The notes under the pieces: generated by a model
Told to the model about the DNA's origin: nothing
What the model saw: the letters and a program-made list of their open reading frames with translations, nothing else
Database searches by the model: none
Shown: positions 38,352 to 50,775 of the stretch, piece by piece
How positions within the stretch are numbered: position 1 is the stretch's first letter
How the letters are laid out: each line of letters opens with the position of its first letter
NCBI RefSeq assembly: GCF_031456275.1
Contig: NZ_JAVDUI010000001.1
Span: forward strand, 2,128,965 to 2,192,964
Direction: 5' to 3'
DNA: 64,000 nt
Source: Falsarthrobacter nasiphocae
GTDB lineage: Bacteria; Actinomycetota; Actinomycetes; Actinomycetales; Micrococcaceae
Program-made: the position numbers and the translations under genes

Positions 38352-39475
38352 CCGATGCACAGCCCGCCCCCCAGCAGCCCGAGGCGGCGGCCGCCGAGCC
38401 GTGGCGCATCCGTGTCGGCGGCGAGGACCAGGGCGGCTACGACGTCGTCGTGGGCCGGGGGCTCCTCTCCCGCCTGCCCGAGCTCCTCGGGGAGCGCGTG
38501 GCCAAGGTCCTCGTCATTCACCCGCGCGCCCTGCGCGCGACCGGCGATGCGGTGCGGGAGGAGCTCACCGAGCGCGGCTACGAGGCCGTGACGGCCGAGA
38601 TCCCCGACGCCGAGGAGGCCAAGCACCTCCAGGTTGCCGGGTTCTGCTGGCAGGTCCTGGGCCAGAACGACTTCACGCGCAGCGACGCGATTGTCTCGGT
38701 GGGCGGCGGCGCCGTGACTGACGTGGCGGGCTTCGTGGCCTCGACCTGGCTGCGCGGGGTGAAGGTCGTCCACATGCCGACGAGCCTGCTCGGGATGGTC
38801 GACGCGGCCGTGGGCGGCAAGACCGGCATCAACACGGCCGAGGGCAAGAACCTCGTCGGCACCTTCTACGCGCCGGCGGGCGTCCTCGCGGACCTGGACG
38901 CCTTGGCGACCCTGCCCCGCAACGAACTCATCAACGGGCTCGCCGAGGTGGTCAAGTGCGGATTCATCAGGGACCCGCGCATCCTCGAGCTCATCGAGGA
39001 GCACACGGACGAGGCCACGGACCCGGCATCGGTCGTCTTCCGGGAGCTGGTGCAGCGAGCCATCGCCGTCAAGGCGGAGATCGTCTCCGCTGACTTCCGC
39101 GAGAGCGGACAGCGTGAGTTCCTCAACTACGGTCACACGCTCGCCCACTCGATTGAGCTCGCCGAGCGCTACTCGTGGCGCCACGGAGCGGCGGTGTCTG
39201 TGGGCATGGCGTTCGTGGCGGAGCTCGCCCGGTCCATGGGCCGGCTCTCCGATGAGGACGCGGACCGTCACGTGAGGATCCTCACGAGCCTCGGACTGCC
39301 GACGACGTACCGCGGGGACCGGTGGCAGGCCCTCCTCGACGGCATGCGGCGCGACAAGAAGGCCCGCGGGTCCATGCTGCGCTTCGTCATCCTCACGGGG
39401 ATCGGGCAGCCGACCGTGCTCGACGTCCCTGACCCCTCCGTTCTCTTCGCGGCGTATCAGGAGATCGCGGAGTAG
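38348..39475 (+). CDS. aroB: 3-dehydroquinate synthase
   Basis: NAD- and zinc-dependent enzyme making 3-dehydroquinate from DAHP. The protein has 375 residues with a 15-residue Pro/Ala/Gln leader. NAD-binding GGGAVTDVAGFVASTWLRG, substrate loop MPTSLLGMVDAAVGGKTGIN and zinc ligands in NGLAEVVKCG and NYGHTLAHSIE are seen. The ATG at 38348 overlaps aroK and has AAGGAG upstream. The last gene of the aro run; a 144-base gap with its own promoter-like box precedes efp. Confidence 0.96.
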   Translation: MTDAQPAPQQPEAAAAEPWRIRVGGEDQGGYDVVVGRGLLSRLPELLGERVAKVLVIHPRALRATGDAVREELTERGYEAVTAEIPDAEEAKHLQVAGFCWQVLGQNDFTRSDAIVSVGGGAVTDVAGFVASTWLRGVKVVHMPTSLLGMVDAAVGGKTGINTAEGKNLVGTFYAPAGVLADLDALATLPRNELINGLAEVVKCGFIRDPRILELIEEHTDEATDPASVVFRELVQRAIAVKAEIVSADFRESGQREFLNYGHTLAHSIELAERYSWRHGAAVSVGMAFVAELARSMGRLSDEDADRHVRILTSLGLPTTYRGDRWQALLDGMRRDKKARGSMLRFVILTGIGQPTVLDVPDPSVLFAAYQEIAE

Positions 39476-39528
39476 CGAATTCGCGGTGGGGGACCGCGCG
39501 GCGGGGCGAGGGAATCGCGGCGGCCGCG

Positions 39529-39534
39529 TAGAAT
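39529..39534 (+). promoter_or_regulatory. candidate -10 box for efp-nusB
   Basis: TAGAAT lies 85 bases before the efp GTG in the aroB-efp gap. No convincing -35. The same hexamer is found ahead of gmk. Confidence 0.4.
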
Positions 39535-39619
39535 GGACCCCGGAAGGCCCCGCTGACGCGAGCGGCCATGGCCAATTGGGCGCCGCGCGCCCTTTGTCAA
39601 CAGTGAAAAGAGAGATTTC

Positions 39620-40183
39620 GTGGCGACTACGAACGACATCAAGAACGGCACCGTTCTCAAGCTTGAAGGAAACCTCTGGAACGTCATCGAGTTCCAGCAC
39701 GTGAAGCCGGGCAAGGGCGGTGCGTTCGTTCGGACCAAGCTGCGCAACGTTCTCTCCGGCAAGGTCGTGGACAAGACGTTCAACGCCGGCGCCAAGGTCG
39801 AGACGGCCACGGTTGACCGCCGCGACTACCAGTACCTCTACAAGGACGGCGAGGACTTCGTGTTCATGGACACGACGGACTACGACCAGATGACGGTCCC
39901 CGCCGCCGTCGTCGGCGACGCCGCCAACTTCATGCTCGAGAGCCAGATGGCCACGATCGCCATGCACGAGGGCTCCCCGCTCTACCTCGAGCTCCCGCCG
40001 TCGGTCGTCCTCGAGATCACCTACACCGAGCCGGGCCTCCAGGGGGACCGCTCCTCGGCTGGCACCAAGCCCGCCACGCTCGAGACCGGCTACGAGATCC
40101 AGGTGCCGCTCTTTGTCGAGCAGAATACCCGCGTCAAGGTCGACACCCGCACGGGCGACTACCTGGGGCGTGTCTCCGAGTGA
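39620..40183 (+). CDS. efp: translation elongation factor P
   Basis: Three-domain factor of 187 residues that relieves ribosome stalling at proline runs. The tip loop KPGKGGAF places the key residue at Lys32, flanked by prolines/glycines as in actinobacterial EF-P, which I recall as working without the beta-lysine modification. The C-terminal OB domain ends in [14 protein letters not shown], the family signature. The GTG at 39620 has AAAGAGAG upstream. The stop overlaps the nusB GTG. Confidence 0.97.
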   Translation: MATTNDIKNGTVLKLEGNLWNVIEFQHVKPGKGGAFVRTKLRNVLSGKVVDKTFNAGAKVETATVDRRDYQYLYKDGEDFVFMDTTDYDQMTVPAAVVGDAANFMLESQMATIAMHEGSPLYLELPPSVVLEITYTEPGLQGDRSSAGTKPATLETGYEIQVPLFVEQNTRVKVDTRTGDYLGRVSE

Positions 40184-40620
40184 GCTCGTTCGTCACCACT
40201 CGCGGCAAGGCGAGGCGGCGCGCGGTCGACATCCTCTTCGAGGCTGACCTCCGCGACATCGCGGTGGACGAGATCCTGCGCCTTCGGGAGACGGCGACGG
40301 ACCAGGTGCTCAACCCCCTGACCCGCCGCCTCGTGTACGGCGTGGTCGAGCGCCGCGAGGAGATCGACGAAATCCTCGCCACCTACGCGCAGGGCTGGAC
40401 GCTGGACCGGATGCCGAACGTGGACCGCGCGATTCTCCGTGTGGGCGCGTGGGAGATCCTCTTTGGGGATCCCGCGGACGTCCCGGCCACCGTGGCCGTC
40501 AAGGAGGCGACTGACATCGCGAGGGAGCTCTCCACGGATGACTCCCCCTCCTTCGTCAACGGCCTCTTGGGCCGGATCCAGAAGCTGTCCCCGAGTCTTG
40601 GGACGGACTCCTCTCGCTGA
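40180..40620 (+). CDS. nusB: transcription antitermination factor NusB
   Basis: Small all-helical RNA-binding protein of 146 residues that works with NusE (S10) on rRNA boxA. The N-terminus [19 protein letters not shown] and the C-terminal half [15 protein letters not shown] with [11 protein letters not shown] are typical. GTG at 40180 overlaps the efp stop, so coupling is likely. A perfect hairpin follows the stop by 4 bases. Confidence 0.95.
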   Translation: MSSFVTTRGKARRRAVDILFEADLRDIAVDEILRLRETATDQVLNPLTRRLVYGVVERREEIDEILATYAQGWTLDRMPNVDRAILRVGAWEILFGDPADVPATVAVKEATDIARELSTDDSPSFVNGLLGRIQKLSPSLGTDSSR

Positions 40621-40624
40621 GCGT

Positions 40625-40654
40625 GAAGCGGCGGGCCCCGCGGCCCGCCGCTTC
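40625..40654 (+). terminator. hairpin terminator after nusB
   Basis: A perfect 13-bp stem (40625-40637 with 40642-40654) and a 4-base loop CCGC lie right after the nusB stop, separating the efp-nusB unit from the pyr operon. Confidence 0.75.
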
Positions 40655-40674
40655 CTGCCATGAGGCGGCCGCCG

Positions 40675-40683
40675 TGCTAGATT
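40675..40683 (+). promoter_or_regulatory. candidate extended -10 promoter of the pyr operon
   Basis: TGC-TAGATT matches an extended -10. A second option is TACTTC at 40724-40729. Between here and pyrR no attenuator hairpin with a terminator is evident. Confidence 0.35.
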
Positions 40684-40776
40684 CGAGCTGATGGACCGCT
40701 TCGGGGCGGCCTCGACAAGCGCATACTTCACACACCTTTAATGACCGTCCGGAGAGGCGGGGAAGGACGTGTCCGC

Positions 40777-41379
40777 ATGACCGCAGACCAGCGCGCCCAA
40801 GACGGCGCCGGTACCGAAGGGGGCCGCCAGGTCCTCTCGGGTCCAGAGATTGAGCGCGCACTGACGCGCATGGCCTTCGAGATCCTCGAGGGCAACAAGG
40901 GGCCGGAGAACCTCGTTCTCCTCGGGATCGTCTCCCGGGGCTACCCGCTGGCCCAGCGGCTCGCCCGCCGCATCGCCGCCAATGCCGAGGGCGTCACGGC
41001 CGAAGACATCGTGGGCCGCCTCGACGTCACGATGTTCCGGGATGACTTGGGAGCCACCGCTTTCCGCGCCCCGAGCCCCACGGTCCTTCCCGAGGGCGGC
41101 ATTGACGGCAAGACGGTCGTCCTCGTCGACGACGTCCTCTTCTCTGGCCGCACCATTCGCGCGGCCCTCGACGCGCTGGTCGAGCTCGGCCGCCCCTCGC
41201 GCGTTCGCCTCGCCGTCCTGGTGGACAGGGGCCACCGCGAGCTTCCCATCCGCGCGGACCACGTGGGCCGCAACCTCCCGTCCTCGTCCCGGGAGCGCGT
41301 CATGGTGCGCCTCTCTGAGGTCGACGACGCCGGGGACCAGGTCGTCATTGAGGACCGCGGGACGGGGGAGTCGGCATGA
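40777..41379 (+). CDS. pyrR: PyrR, pyrimidine operon regulator / uracil phosphoribosyltransferase
   Basis: Phosphoribosyltransferase-fold protein of 200 residues. In Bacillus it binds pyr mRNA in response to UMP; in mycobacteria it is thought to block translation at the leader. The PRPP loop is [13 protein letters not shown] (about residues 112-124), and the flexible loop and the C-terminal [16 protein letters not shown] are conserved. The ATG at 40777 has GGGAAGGAC 9 bases upstream and matches family length; an in-frame ATG at 40741 has no ribosome site but lies close to a possible transcription start. First gene of the pyr operon. Confidence 0.93.
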   Translation: MTADQRAQDGAGTEGGRQVLSGPEIERALTRMAFEILEGNKGPENLVLLGIVSRGYPLAQRLARRIAANAEGVTAEDIVGRLDVTMFRDDLGATAFRAPSPTVLPEGGIDGKTVVLVDDVLFSGRTIRAALDALVELGRPSRVRLAVLVDRGHRELPIRADHVGRNLPSSSRERVMVRLSEVDDAGDQVVIEDRGTGESA

Positions 41380-42371
41380 GGCACCTGCTGTCGGCGCGGG
41401 ACCTGTCGACGGAGGAGATTGTCGCGCTCCTGGACACGGGCGAGTCCATGCGCGAGGTCTCCTCGCGCGAGGTCAAGAAGATTCCCGCCCTCCGGGGCCG
41501 AACGGTGGTCAACCTCTTCTTCGAGGACTCGACCCGCACGCGCGTGTCTTTCGAGGCCGCGGCCAAGCGGCTCTCCGCTGACGTGCTCAACTTCGCGGCC
41601 AAGGGCAGCTCCGTCTCGAAGGGGGAGTCGCTCAAGGACACCGTCCAGACGCTCGAGGCCATCGGCGCCGATGTGATCGTCATGCGCCACCCGAGCAGCG
41701 GCGCGGCCCGCCAGCTGGCCGACTCCGGCTGGACGCGGGCCCATGTCGTCAACGCGGGCGACGGCACGCACGAGCACCCCACCCAGGCTCTCCTCGACGC
41801 CATGACGATGCGCCGCTTCAAGGCCCAGCGGGACGGGGTCGGCGTCGTCGGCACGGACCTGGCCGGGCTCAACGTCGTCATTGTCGGCGACGTGCTTCAC
41901 TCGCGCGTCGTCCGCTCCAACGTGTGGATGCTTCACTCGCTCGGGGCCAACGTGACGCTCGTGGCGCCGCCCACGCTCATGCCCCACGGGGTGGGCGCCT
42001 GGCCGTGCTCGGTGTCCTACGACCTTGACGAGGTCCTGGCCGCGCAGCCCGACGTCGTCATGATGCTCCGCATCCAGGCCGAGCGGATGAACTCCGCCTA
42101 CTTCCCCTCGGCTGGCGAGTACGCGAGCCGCTGGGGTCTCAGCGCCGCGCGCTTCGAGCGCTTCATCGCCGGGCGGGAGGACGAGGTGATCGTCATGCAC
42201 CCGGGCCCCATGAACCGCGGGCTCGAGATCAGCTCGCGCGCCGCCGACTCCCCGCAGTCGCGGATCCTCGACCAGGTGGCCAACGGCGTGTCCATGCGCA
42301 TGGCCGCGCTCTATCATGTCGCCACGGACCCCGCCGCGGACACCCTCGACCCCGGAAAGGACGCCTCATGA
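41376..42371 (+). CDS. pyrB: aspartate carbamoyltransferase catalytic subunit
   Basis: Joins carbamoyl phosphate and aspartate in UMP synthesis. The protein has 331 residues. Carbamoyl phosphate site: DSTRTR at 51-56 and the partner-subunit SKGESLKDT (Lys82). Further sites are [20 protein letters not shown] and MHPGPMNRG. No pyrI regulatory subunit is present, as expected for the group. The ATG overlaps the pyrR stop (ATGA), and the stop overlaps pyrC in the same way. Confidence 0.97.
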   Translation: MRHLLSARDLSTEEIVALLDTGESMREVSSREVKKIPALRGRTVVNLFFEDSTRTRVSFEAAAKRLSADVLNFAAKGSSVSKGESLKDTVQTLEAIGADVIVMRHPSSGAARQLADSGWTRAHVVNAGDGTHEHPTQALLDAMTMRRFKAQRDGVGVVGTDLAGLNVVIVGDVLHSRVVRSNVWMLHSLGANVTLVAPPTLMPHGVGAWPCSVSYDLDEVLAAQPDVVMMLRIQAERMNSAYFPSAGEYASRWGLSAARFERFIAGREDEVIVMHPGPMNRGLEISSRAADSPQSRILDQVANGVSMRMAALYHVATDPAADTLDPGKDAS

Positions 42372-43738
42372 CCGGCTCCGCATCTTCGTCCACCTCCCAG
42401 TTCGGGCCCGCCGAGGGCCGCATCCTCGTCCGTGGCGCCAAGGTCCTCGGGGGCGAGGCGCAGGACATCCTCGTGGTCGACGGGCTCATCGCCGAGGTGG
42501 CGCCCGCCGGCTCGCTTGAGGCGGGGGAGGGGGCGCGGGTCATCGAGGCCGAGGGGCTCGTCGCGCTCCCCGGGTTCGTCGACCTCCACACCCATTTGCG
42601 GGAGCCCGGCAAGGAGGCCGCCGAGACGGTCCTCACGGGCACCCAGGCCGCGGCCAAGGGCGGATACACGGCCGTCTTCGCCATGGCCAACTCGACCCCC
42701 GTCGCCGACTCCGCCGGCGTCGTCGAGCAGGTCTTCACGGCCGCCAAGAACGCCGGCTGGGCCGAGGTCCGCCCGGTGGGGGCCGTGACCAAGGGCCTCG
42801 CGGGCGCCCAGCTCGCGGACCTCGGAGCCATGGCGGACTCCCGCGCCCAGGTGCGGATGTTCTCCGACGACGGCATGTGTGTGCACGACGCCGCGATCAT
42901 GCGCCGCGCCCTCGAGTACGTCAAGGCATTCGATGGCTTCGTCGCCCAGCACGCCCAGGAGCCGCGCCTCACCGAGGGCGCCCAGATGAACGAGGGCGAG
43001 ATGTCCGCGACCCTCGGCCTCCCGGGGTGGCCGGCCGTCGCCGAAGAGGCGATCATCGCTCGGGACGTGCTCCTCGCCGACCACGTCGGCTCCCGCCTGC
43101 ACGTGTGCCACGTGTCGACGGCCGGCTCGGTGGAGATCATCCGCTGGGCCAAGGAGCGAGGCATCGCGGTCACGGCGGAGGTCACGCCGCACCACCTGCT
43201 CCTGACGGACGAGCTCGTGGAGAGCTTCAACCCGGTCTACAAGGTCAACCCGCCGCTGCGCACCTCAAAGGACGTCCACGCCCTCCGCCAGGCCGTGGCG
43301 GACGGCGTCATCGACGTCATCGGCACGGATCACGCCCCGCACACGGAGAGCTCCAAGTCCTGCGAGTGGTCGCAGGCGGCCATGGGCATGACGGGCCTGG
43401 AGACGGCGCTCAGCGTCGTCGTCGCCTCCCTCGTCGAGACCGGTCTGGCGGGCTGGGACCGCGTCGCCGAGATCATGTCGACGACGCCGGCGCGGATCGG
43501 CGGCCTGGCCGACCAGGGGCAGCCGCTCGAGGCGGGCTCCGCCGCGAACATCGTCCTCGTCGACCCGTCGGCCTCGCGCACGATCGACGCCGCCGCCATG
43601 GCGACGAAGGGCCGCAACTCGCCGTTCCACGGCATGACGCTGCCGGCCGCCGTCGTGGCGACGATCTTCCACGGACACCCCACCGTGCTGGACGGCGAGC
43701 TCGCGACGGCGCACCCCGCCTCAGGCGGGCGCGCCTGA
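42368..43738 (+). CDS. pyrC: dihydroorotase (class I)
   Basis: Zinc amidohydrolase of 456 residues that cyclises carbamoyl aspartate. Metal ligands: His74 and His76 in [10 protein letters not shown], Asp in FSDDGM, His in HVCHVSTAG and [10 protein letters not shown], and Asp in GTDHAPHT. The usual MPNT motif reads MANSTP here. The ATG at 42368 overlaps pyrB. The stop TGA shares its last base with the ATG of the next gene. Confidence 0.96.
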   Translation: MTGSASSSTSQFGPAEGRILVRGAKVLGGEAQDILVVDGLIAEVAPAGSLEAGEGARVIEAEGLVALPGFVDLHTHLREPGKEAAETVLTGTQAAAKGGYTAVFAMANSTPVADSAGVVEQVFTAAKNAGWAEVRPVGAVTKGLAGAQLADLGAMADSRAQVRMFSDDGMCVHDAAIMRRALEYVKAFDGFVAQHAQEPRLTEGAQMNEGEMSATLGLPGWPAVAEEAIIARDVLLADHVGSRLHVCHVSTAGSVEIIRWAKERGIAVTAEVTPHHLLLTDELVESFNPVYKVNPPLRTSKDVHALRQAVADGVIDVIGTDHAPHTESSKSCEWSQAAMGMTGLETALSVVVASLVETGLAGWDRVAEIMSTTPARIGGLADQGQPLEAGSAANIVLVDPSASRTIDAAAMATKGRNSPFHGMTLPAAVVATIFHGHPTVLDGELATAHPASGGRA

Positions 43739-44283
43739 TGGGGACGGAGATCCTCGCGCTCCTCATCGGGCTCGTGGCCGTGGCAGCCGTGTGCGCGGCA
43801 ATCACGGCGGGCTTCCTCCGCCGCCGCCGCGCGGCCTCCGCGCCGGGCCTGACGGATGTCCCCGCGGACGGACCCGGCGACACCTTCGCCGTCCTGGAGG
43901 GCGAGTACGTGTCCACGAGCGCCGAGGCCCGCCCGCTCGAGCGCATGCCCCAGGCGAACCTCGGCTTCAAGAGCGTGGGCAGCCTCGCCGCGTGCGAGCG
44001 GGGCATCGTGGTCTCCCGCCGTGGCGAGAGGGACGTGCTCATCCCGGCCGCAGACATCGAGGACGTGGGCCGCTCGGCCGGCGTGGTCGGCAAGTTCGTC
44101 GAGGCCGGCGGGCTCGTGACCATCGCCTGGACGCTCGGCGGCGAACGCGTCCTCACGGGCTTCCGCGCCCGCTACGCAGACCAGACTCAGCCGTTCGTCG
44201 AGACGGCCAGCGACTTCTACCAGACCACCCAGAGCCATGCGGGGACCGCCACCGGCTCCGCCCCTGCACGAGGAGAATCATGA
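43738..44283 (+). CDS. membrane-anchored PH-like protein inside the pyr operon
   Basis: Protein of 181 residues with no enzyme motif. An N-terminal hydrophobic segment at about 4-26 is followed by RRRR (stop-transfer) and a cytoplasmic beta-rich domain (about 50-165) that resembles the PH-like domain proteins annotated between pyrC and carA in other Micrococcales. The last 15 residues are Thr/Ala/Ser rich. It is tied into the operon: its ATG shares a base with the pyrC stop, and its stop overlaps the carA ATG. The function is unknown. The tight coupling suggests coexpression with UMP synthesis, perhaps only by history. Confidence 0.85.
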   Translation: MGTEILALLIGLVAVAAVCAAITAGFLRRRRAASAPGLTDVPADGPGDTFAVLEGEYVSTSAEARPLERMPQANLGFKSVGSLAACERGIVVSRRGERDVLIPAADIEDVGRSAGVVGKFVEAGGLVTIAWTLGGERVLTGFRARYADQTQPFVETASDFYQTTQSHAGTATGSAPARGES

Positions 44284-45478
44284 CCAACACCAGCCTGCAC
44301 ACCGCGGCTGCCGCGGGCCGCGAGGACGAGGCCGTCCTCGTCCTCGAAGACGGCACCGTCTACCGCGGCCGCGCCTACGGCGCCCGCGGCGAGACCCTCG
44401 GCGAGATCGTCTTCTCCACCGGCATGACCGGGTACCAGGAGACGCTCACGGACCCCTCCTACGCCCAGCAGATCATCGTCCAGACGGCCCCGCACATCGG
44501 CAACACGGGAGTCAATGACGACGACGCCGAGTCCCGCCGCATGTGGGCCGCCGGCTACGTCGTCCGCGACCCAGCGCGCCGTCCCTCGAACTGGCGGTCG
44601 CAGCGCACCCTCGACGAGGACCTCGTGCGCGACGGCATCGTCGGGATCTCCGGCGTGGACACTCGCGCCATCACCCGCCACCTGCGGGAGCACGCGACGA
44701 TGCGCGCCGGCGTCTTCTCCGGCGAGGCGCTCACGGGCGACGTCGCGGGCCTCATCGAGCGCGTCCGCCAGGCCCCCGAGATGAGCGGGGCCCGCCTCGC
44801 CGACACGGTGACGGCCGAGAGCGCGTACGTCGTCGAGCCCGCCGACCACGGCTGGGAGGGGGAGCCTCGCTTCACCGTCGCCGCCATCGACCTCGGCATC
44901 AAGGCCATGACGCCCGCGCGCATGGCCGAGCGCGGCATCCGCGTTCACGTCCTCCCGGCGTCCTCGACGCTTGAGGACGTCCTCGCCGTCCGCCCGGACG
45001 GGTTCTTCATGTCCAACGGCCCGGGCGACCCCGAGACGGCGACCGAGCAGGTGGCCCTCCTGCGCGAGGTCCTCGCGCAGGGCATCCCGTACTTCGGCAT
45101 CTGCTTCGGCAACCAGATCCTGGGCCGCGCGCTCGGCTTCGGCACCTACAAGCTCCCGTATGGCCACCGGGGCATCAACCAGCCCGTCAAGGACCTGCGC
45201 ACGGGGCGCGTGGAGATCACGTCCCAGAACCACGGGTTCGCCGTGGACGCGCCCGTCGGCGAGGCCGTCCAGGCGCCTCACGGCGATTTCGGGGCGGTCC
45301 GCGTCTCCCACGTGAGCCTCAACGACGACGTCGTCGAGGGGCTCGAGTGCCTCGACATCCCCGCCTTCTCCGTCCAGTACCACCCGGAGGCCGCCGCCGG
45401 TCCGCACGACGCGGCGTACCTCTTCGACCGTTTCGCTGAGCTCATGGGCTCGGCCTCGACCCGCGAACAGGGGAAGTA

Positions 45479-45479
<1 letters not shown>
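44280..45479 (+). CDS. carA: carbamoyl-phosphate synthase small (glutaminase) subunit
   Basis: Class I glutaminase of 399 residues that feeds ammonia to CarB for pyrimidine and arginine synthesis. N-terminal CarA domain ([17 protein letters not shown]) precedes the amidotransferase domain with nucleophile Cys275 in [11 protein letters not shown] and His368/Glu370 in YHPEAAAG. The ATG at 44280 overlaps the previous stop and has GAGGAGAA upstream. The stop and the carB ATG share a base (TAATG). A single car locus in the pyr operon suggests it also serves arginine. Confidence 0.97.
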
Positions 45480-48792
<3,313 letters not shown>

Positions 48793-48796
<4 letters not shown>

Positions 48797-49608
48797 GCTA
48801 CCGGGATCGGCTTGAGGCCGCCATCGCTGCGCGCGGGCGCCTGTGCGTCGGGATCGATCCGAGCGCCTCGCTCCTTGAGGCCTGGGGATTGAACGACGAC
48901 GTCGACGGTCTGCGCTCGTTCTCGCGCCGCGTGGTGGACGAGCTCGGGGGAGAGGCTGCGGTGTTCAAGCCGCAGGTCTCCTTCTTCGAGCGGTTCGGCT
49001 CCGCCGGGTTCGCGGTCCTCGAGGAGACGATCGCTGCGCTCCGCTCGGCGGGGGCGCTCGTCCTCGCTGACGCCAAGCGCGGTGACATCGGCTCCACCAT
49101 GGCCGGGTACGCCGAGGCGTGGTTCGGCGAGGGCTCGCCGCTCGAGGTGGACGCGCTCACCGTGTCCCCGTACCTCGGCTTCGAGTCCCTGAGGCCCGCG
49201 CTCGACATGGCGCGGGAGCGCGGGAAGGGCCTGTATGTCCTGGGCCTGACCTCCAACCCCGAGGGCGCGAGTGTCCAGCACGTCGGCGGGGACGCCTCCG
49301 TGGCCAAGTCGATCATCGACGCGGCCGCTGCGGAAAGCCTCACCGGCGGACACGTCGGCCTCGTCATCGGGGCGACGACGGCGGCCGCGGCGGCTGAGCT
49401 CGGCATCGATCTCTCGGCCGTGAAGGGCTCGTTCCTCACGCCGGGGCTCGGCGCCCAGGGCGCCACGGTGGCCGACATCAAGCGGTCCTTCGGCCAGGAC
49501 TACTCGAAGGTCCTGGCGCCGAGCAGCCGGGACATCCTCAAGCACGGCGACCGCCCCGGCGGCATGCTGGAACGCTACAAGGAGGTCTCAGCAGAGCTCG
49601 CCGAGTAG
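48793..49608 (+). CDS. pyrF: orotidine 5'-phosphate decarboxylase (type 2)
   Basis: Final step to UMP. The protein has 271 residues with the type 2 signature: [14 protein letters not shown] at the N-terminus and the catalytic Asp93-x-Lys95-x-x-Asp98 in [12 protein letters not shown]. The phosphate-binding loop region has [13 protein letters not shown] at 48793 overlaps the carB stop. It ends the pyr operon. The usual next actinobacterial gene, mihF, is not found before gmk. Confidence 0.96.
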
Positions 49609-49691
49609 CCACGAGGGTACGAGAGCACCCAACTCGTGCAATGATGTACGCTTGTTCTCACAACTGGACACGGGGCCTCACGGTCCCACAT

Positions 49692-49726
49692 GCGGGGTCG
49701 GCCACCTTCGGGCGGGCCGGCCCCGC
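49692..49726 (+). terminator. hairpin terminator after pyrF
   Basis: A 12-bp stem with one G-U pair (49692-49703 with 49715-49726) and an 11-base loop lies 84 bases after pyrF and before the gmk promoter-like box. Confidence 0.6.
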
Positions 49727-49756
49727 GCCTCGTCAACCAGTCGCTTGGCGGCCCAC

Positions 49757-49762
49757 TAGAAT
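49757..49762 (+). promoter_or_regulatory. candidate -10 box for gmk
   Basis: TAGAAT lies 35 bases before the gmk ATG, downstream of the pyr terminator. It would give a leader of about 28 bases that includes GAGGAG. Confidence 0.4.
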
Positions 49763-49797
49763 CGGGGGACAGCTCGTTGACACCGATTGAGGAGATC

Positions 49798-50382
49798 ATG
49801 GCGGACCACAGCGCCGAGGCAGGCAGCATCACCGTACTCGCGGGACCCACGGCCGTGGGCAAGGGGACGGTGTCCACGTTTGTGCGGGAGAACTACCCCG
49901 AGGTCTCGCTCTCTGTGTCGGCCACGACGCGCGCGCCCCGCCCGGGCGAGGAGGACGGCGTCCACTACCACTTCCTCTCCCACGAGCAGTTCGACTCGTA
50001 CATCGAGGAGGGCGCCTTCCTCGAGTGGGCCACGGTCCACGGCCTCAACAAGTACGGCACCCTGAAGCACACGGTGGAGGCGGCGGCCCGGGCCGGGCAG
50101 AAGGTCCTGTTGGAGATCGACCTCCAGGGCGCCCGCCAGGTTCGCGAGGCTCTCCCCGGGGCACACTTCGTCTTTCTGGCACCGCCCTCGTGGGACGAAC
50201 TCGTCCGCCGCCTTGTGGGGCGCGGCACGGAATCGCCGGAAGAGCAGCAGCGCCGCCTCGAAACGGCTAGACTGGAACTCGCTGCCGAGTCCGAGTTCGA
50301 TCAGACGATCGTCAACGAGCACGTCGAGACCGCAGCCGCTGAACTTGTCCAGAGCATGGGGATCACACCGCGCACCGCGTAG
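49798..50382 (+). CDS. gmk: guanylate kinase
   Basis: Phosphorylates GMP to GDP. The protein has 194 residues. P-loop GPTAVGKGT is at 16-24. The GMP site contains [21 protein letters not shown]. Further elements are [13 protein letters not shown] and ILEIDLQGA-like sequence ([14 protein letters not shown]). The ATG at 49798 has TTGAGGAGATC upstream; an in-frame upstream opening is GC-rich noise overlapping the terminator. It is followed by rpoZ. Confidence 0.96.
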   Translation: MADHSAEAGSITVLAGPTAVGKGTVSTFVRENYPEVSLSVSATTRAPRPGEEDGVHYHFLSHEQFDSYIEEGAFLEWATVHGLNKYGTLKHTVEAAARAGQKVLLEIDLQGARQVREALPGAHFVFLAPPSWDELVRRLVGRGTESPEEQQRRLETARLELAAESEFDQTIVNEHVETAAAELVQSMGITPRTA

Positions 50383-50430
50383 GCTTGACCCAGACTCCCT
50401 TCGTGATTCAACCGAGAAATGAGTGATTGC

Positions 50431-50694
50431 GTGAGCACTCCCGCAGACGGCATCATCTACCCGCCGATCGATGACCTCCTGGACATCGCCGACAGCAAGT
50501 ACGGCCTCGTCATCCAGGGTGCCCGCCGCGCACGCCAGATCAACGCGTACTACGCTCAGCTCCACGAGGGCCTCTTCGAGTACGTCGGCCCGCTCGTTGA
50601 GACCCAGCTCAACGAGAAGCCCCTCTCGATCGCCTTCCGCGAGCTCAACGAGGGCATGCTCGACGTCAAGCCGCTTGGCGCCGAGCAGGAGTAG
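50431..50694 (+). CDS. rpoZ: RNA polymerase omega subunit
   Basis: Small subunit of 87 residues that assists assembly of beta-prime and can bear on (p)ppGpp response. The core is [34 protein letters not shown], described here by its ends PPIDDLL and QINAYYAQ (about residues 11-45). GTG at 50431 (STPADG) fits the family; an in-frame ATG at 50419 adds MSDC and cannot be excluded. Both have weak ribosome sites. It lies between gmk and coaBC, the usual place. Confidence 0.93.
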   Translation: MSTPADGIIYPPIDDLLDIADSKYGLVIQGARRARQINAYYAQLHEGLFEYVGPLVETQLNEKPLSIAFRELNEGMLDVKPLGAEQE

Positions 50695-50775
50695 CACCGG
50701 CTTTCATCCTGCGAGACCGTCGCCGCACTGGCACCCAGTGCGCCGGCGGTCTTCGTCGTCTACCAGGAGTCACCC

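Noticed and set aside
40741-40776. ATG at 40741 as the pyrR start
   Set aside because: It lacks a ribosome site and adds residues not typical of PyrR, whereas the ATG at 40777 has one. It was kept as an alternative because it lies near a possible transcription start.
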